Shown here piece by piece: positions 61,375 through 64,000 of a DNA stretch of 64,000 bases (within the stretch, counting starts at the first letter, position 1; every line of letters starts with the position of its first letter). Position numbers and translations under genes: made by a program. The notes under the pieces were generated by a model. That model made no database searches, was not told where the DNA came from, and was given only the letters and a program-made list of their open reading frames with translations. The DNA is from Saccharomycopsis malanga (taxonomy: Eukaryota; Ascomycota; Saccharomycetes; Ascoideales; Saccharomycopsidaceae): NCBI GenBank assembly GCA_004014935.1, contig CP025325.1, forward strand, positions 2,294,001 through 2,358,000, written 5' to 3'.

Positions 61375-63351
61375 TCACTCCTTTTTTGACACCTCTTTGC
61401 GTAAGTTTTCATTCTCTTTTAATACTTCCTGTACCAACTCTTTCAAGTCCGAAATTTCCTTATACAAGCCATACTGGTCCCATTTGATACCCCGATCATT
61501 AGCAGCTTCAAGCTGGGGAGCGATGTGACTTATTCTTTTCTTCCATTGCTCCTTGTCAATTTTGAACTCTGGATCTTCATTTTCCGCCAACTTTTGAGCT
61601 TTGAGGCCTCTTACAACTCGCGAAGACACATTGTTGTCATTGATATCATCACTATCGTAACCATCTTCCAAATCCCATTCTTGATCAGTTTCATTGGAGT
61701 CATCGCTGAAGCCATTCATTCTATTGTAATGAACTCTTTTTGAGTCTTTTGATTCATTTATAGCTATGTAAAAAAGCAATGGCGCATAGATGACTTGCAT
61801 AAAGCGGTCATTTAGCTTCTGATAATCTTCGTGCTTCATCCACCAACCAAATGGAACAATGAGGCAAAAAAATTCAATTAAGTTCAATGGTGGAACAAAC
61901 ACGTTTTCATCGGGAGCTCTGACATATCTCAATGTTTTCTGAGCAACAAGAGCAAGATATTCATCATTTGCATTTTCGATGATGCTTTCGTAGGCAGTAT
62001 TGTAAAGGGCAACCAAAATATTCAACAAAATAACTGTCACGGAGAATGAGTACAAGTAATAGAGTATTTCGCCATATGGAGATGTAAAGCTACTTATAGC
62101 ATTGATATCACCTTCCCCAATTATTGTTGTGAACATAACTTTGAGTAAAACTTTTGTAATGTCTCTTTTACCATCAGCCGAGTCCAAGCCTAAGAAGGCT
62201 TGCAAGAATCCAATAATAATTACTATCAAAAGAAAAAAGAATAGAACTGACTCCTTGAAAAGCACTTTCAACACGACTAGCAAAGCACCAACAAACCTTT
62301 CCGAGTCTAAAAATAAAAGTAAGCGAGACCACATGAGAGGAGCAGCACAGGACAATACTCTAAAAGAAACCTCATTTAGGTGGCTTCTGCTTGTGCTTCC
62401 CAATTCATTTGTCAAGGCAGCTGCTCGGAGACTGAAACTTATGATAAGAATAGCATACATTGTGTCATTAAAAACGTTCCAAAAACCAATATAGTTGTAG
62501 CCAACATGGTACAACTTGACAGCTTCATCGAAGACAAAAGCTAGAGTAAATAAGTAAAACATCACTTCCCAGCCGTCGACATACGAATCATATTGAAGAG
62601 AGTTGATAATAATGGTATAGAATACCAAATAAATTAATGATGTGAATATCTGTACCCAATTCTGATACTGTGGTGTTTTTATCCGGTCGGCATCGTAATG
62701 GTTCCAAAACCCTGGCTTACAAATGCCTTTATAAATTTCATAAGCTGTGGGGTCGCGATCAGATTGGACAATCCAACCTCTCCACAACCATTTAGCACAT
62801 TTCTGGTATCCACTGGATCCAATAACAATTGTTGAATGGAGATCTACAGCAAGCTCTAAAGCGCTAGCAGGTTCTGAATCTTTGTCGTTTAAATTTATGG
62901 AGTACCGATGGCATAACATCTCGATGAATAAATAGTGCTCATCAGTTTCTTCTTCAATGATTATTTTGGCCAACTGTTGAGCAGTAATGGATCTAGTTAT
63001 ATAAAGCTCACTATCATGTAATTCAGAAATGGCCATCCTGCTGTACCATCTTGACACCTTCAAGAGACAAAATATCAACACTGCACGATACTTCCTCGAA
63101 GAAGTATTGACTTTACCATCACCTTTTCCACCGGCAGCGTCGCGAGCAAGTTCCACGACCTTGTTGGAAAGTATCTCGGAAAAGGGGTTGGTTATAAGCG
63201 CAGTATCAAACTGAATTGGAATCACCTCGTCAATGAGGTACTTCAAGTTGAGAGCAATTCTCAATACCTGCCTTGGATGGGGAGGCGACATGAGACCAAT
63301 ATCAGACTCATCATCTTCTATTAAAGGAAGTAAGCTTTCATCTTGAGACAT
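61375..63351 (-). CDS. YVC1: Vacuolar TRP-type cation channel
   Basis: Yvc1 (TRPY1) releases Ca2+ from the vacuole in response to stretch, Ca2+ and osmotic shock. The 658-residue product begins MSQDESLLPLIEDDESD. It carries LRIALNLKYLIDEVIPIQFD near residue 30 and the block WLWRGWIVQSDRDPTAYEIYKGICKPGFWNHYDADRIKTPQYQNW, both typical of fungal TRPY channels. Six or more spans run from about 240 to 480, with the pore region FLQAFLGLDSADG then TTIIGEGDINAISSFTSPYG. The tail is acidic (DDSNETDQEWDLEDGYDSDDIND, the Ca2+-sensing patch in Yvc1) and ends in a coiled coil. Length matches Saccharomyces Yvc1 (675). Confidence 0.96.
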   Translation of the reverse strand: MSQDESLLPLIEDDESDIGLMSPPHPRQVLRIALNLKYLIDEVIPIQFDTALITNPFSEILSNKVVELARDAAGGKGDGKVNTSSRKYRAVLIFCLLKVSRWYSRMAISELHDSELYITRSITAQQLAKIIIEEETDEHYLFIEMLCHRYSINLNDKDSEPASALELAVDLHSTIVIGSSGYQKCAKWLWRGWIVQSDRDPTAYEIYKGICKPGFWNHYDADRIKTPQYQNWVQIFTSLIYLVFYTIIINSLQYDSYVDGWEVMFYLFTLAFVFDEAVKLYHVGYNYIGFWNVFNDTMYAILIISFSLRAAALTNELGSTSRSHLNEVSFRVLSCAAPLMWSRLLLFLDSERFVGALLVVLKVLFKESVLFFFLLIVIIIGFLQAFLGLDSADGKRDITKVLLKVMFTTIIGEGDINAISSFTSPYGEILYYLYSFSVTVILLNILVALYNTAYESIIENANDEYLALVAQKTLRYVRAPDENVFVPPLNLIEFFCLIVPFGWWMKHEDYQKLNDRFMQVIYAPLLFYIAINESKDSKRVHYNRMNGFSDDSNETDQEWDLEDGYDSDDINDNNVSSRVVRGLKAQKLAENEDPEFKIDKEQWKKRISHIAPQLEAANDRGIKWDQYGLYKEISDLKELVQEVLKENENLRKEVSKKE

Positions 63352-64000
63352 TTTGAGCTTTTTTGGCGCTTAACTAAACAAAACAATTATACAGTGGAAG
63401 GTTAGGAAAACTTTCAGTTTGACATAATGAAAGACTTCATCCTCGAAGACTTGGCGCGCTTGCGATAAGAAAAATAGGATTAGCGACGCAACTGAAATTT
63501 GGTATACATGCCCCCTGTAAAATGACATATAAGGAGCAGAGAAAAATTGAAATATGATAAAATGTATTTGAGATGATTATATGTTCAAAAAAGGTCTCTT
63601 CGATGTTAACTTAAAGAGTATAGACTGTGCATGCCGCATTTCGTACTTTTCATGTCAACATGTACATACTATAAAGATGCGTAGTCAATATAAAATGTTG
63701 TAATTTGAGCCTTATTCAGTTGATCAAAATAATATAGCTTATATATACTATTGCATAAGCTTTATACAAATAAAATGAGGATGAATTATATTGCCCCGAG
63801 GGTAAATGGGACCAAGGACAGTTGAGAGAGCTATATAAATTGAAATTTTAGAGAGCTAATGAATAACCGTTTTACAAATCTGTCTTTTTTGTAAAGTTTT
63901 AACACTTGCAACTTCTGTATTATAAAATTGTGACTTACAATCTTTTTGTATCATTCAAATTTATCAAAATTTCAACTCAAGGTTGATATAAGCAGAAACC
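63352..64000. other. YVC1 upstream region to window edge
   Basis: No gene is supported in the last 649 bases. TTGGCGCGCTTGCG at about 63452 is a small GC patch in the YVC1 promoter. Several TATA-like stretches lie near 63740-63840 and may belong to a gene beyond the edge. Confidence 0.4.

Overview
The window is a chromosomal segment of a budding yeast (Saccharomycotina). Genes are compact and AT-rich and nearly all lack introns. One short intron, in RPN5, carries GTAAGT, the branch point TACTAAC and TTAG. By-eye reading found no in-frame CTG codon in ABD1 (563 codons checked position by position), and none in NOP14 or ERG5 on a lighter scan. The CTG codons that do occur (SYT1, PIM1, YCG1, HMI1) sit mostly in Ser-rich or poorly conserved stretches, where serine reads as well as or better than leucine. 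I therefore infer a member of the CUG-Ser clade (Candida/Debaryomyces/Scheffersomyces-like) using nuclear code 12. I cannot name the species.

Layout. 1-7.7 kb: 3' part missing of the LETM1 protein MDM38, the kynurenine monooxygenase BNA4, a hotdog-fold thioesterase-like gene, a probable CENP-A chaperone (SCM3), the proteasome lid subunit RPN5 with an intron, and a small coiled-coil orphan. 7.7-16.1 kb: a gene-poor stretch holding only ERG5 (sterol C-22 desaturase) and one orphan gene. 16.1-23.7 kb: NOP14, ABD1 and the La-motif protein SRO9, with very long poly-T tracts between the last two. 24.9-30.6 kb: a tight cluster of RFC4, HMI1, POP3 and GPI12, in which HMI1 and POP3 overlap tail to tail by 30 bp. 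30.7-40.4 kb, all on the minus strand: a mitochondrial protein gene interrupted by a homopolymer frameshift, YTP1, TUL1, and a probable mitoribosomal mL50 gene. 40.7-51.4 kb: the large Sec7 GEF SYT1, the mitochondrial Lon protease PIM1, and NADP glutamate dehydrogenase. 52.8-63.4 kb: an ATG38-like gene, condensin YCG1, a large mitochondrial protein and the vacuolar TRP channel YVC1.

The genes are ordinary housekeeping genes and form no operon-like pathway. Mitochondrial functions recur (MDM38, BNA4, HMI1, the frameshifted gene, mL50, PIM1, the 936-aa gene), as do nuclear replication, chromosome and RNA functions (SCM3, RFC4, YCG1, NOP14, POP3, ABD1). Several promoters show expected motifs: a sterol response element before ERG5, PAC plus RRPE before NOP14, and an MCB between RFC4 and HMI1.

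The most unusual feature is a family of very short dispersed repeats in three intergenic gaps (about 11.42, 18.62 and 45.91 kb). They share a core of about 46 bp that ends in AAATATAAGAT followed by TTA/ATT triplet repeats. One copy is flanked by a perfect 14-bp direct repeat and another by an 8-bp one. This looks like 5'-truncated retroposed stubs of an unseen LINE or SINE with a (TTA)n tail. I saw no full mobile element, LTR, tRNA or CRISPR array.
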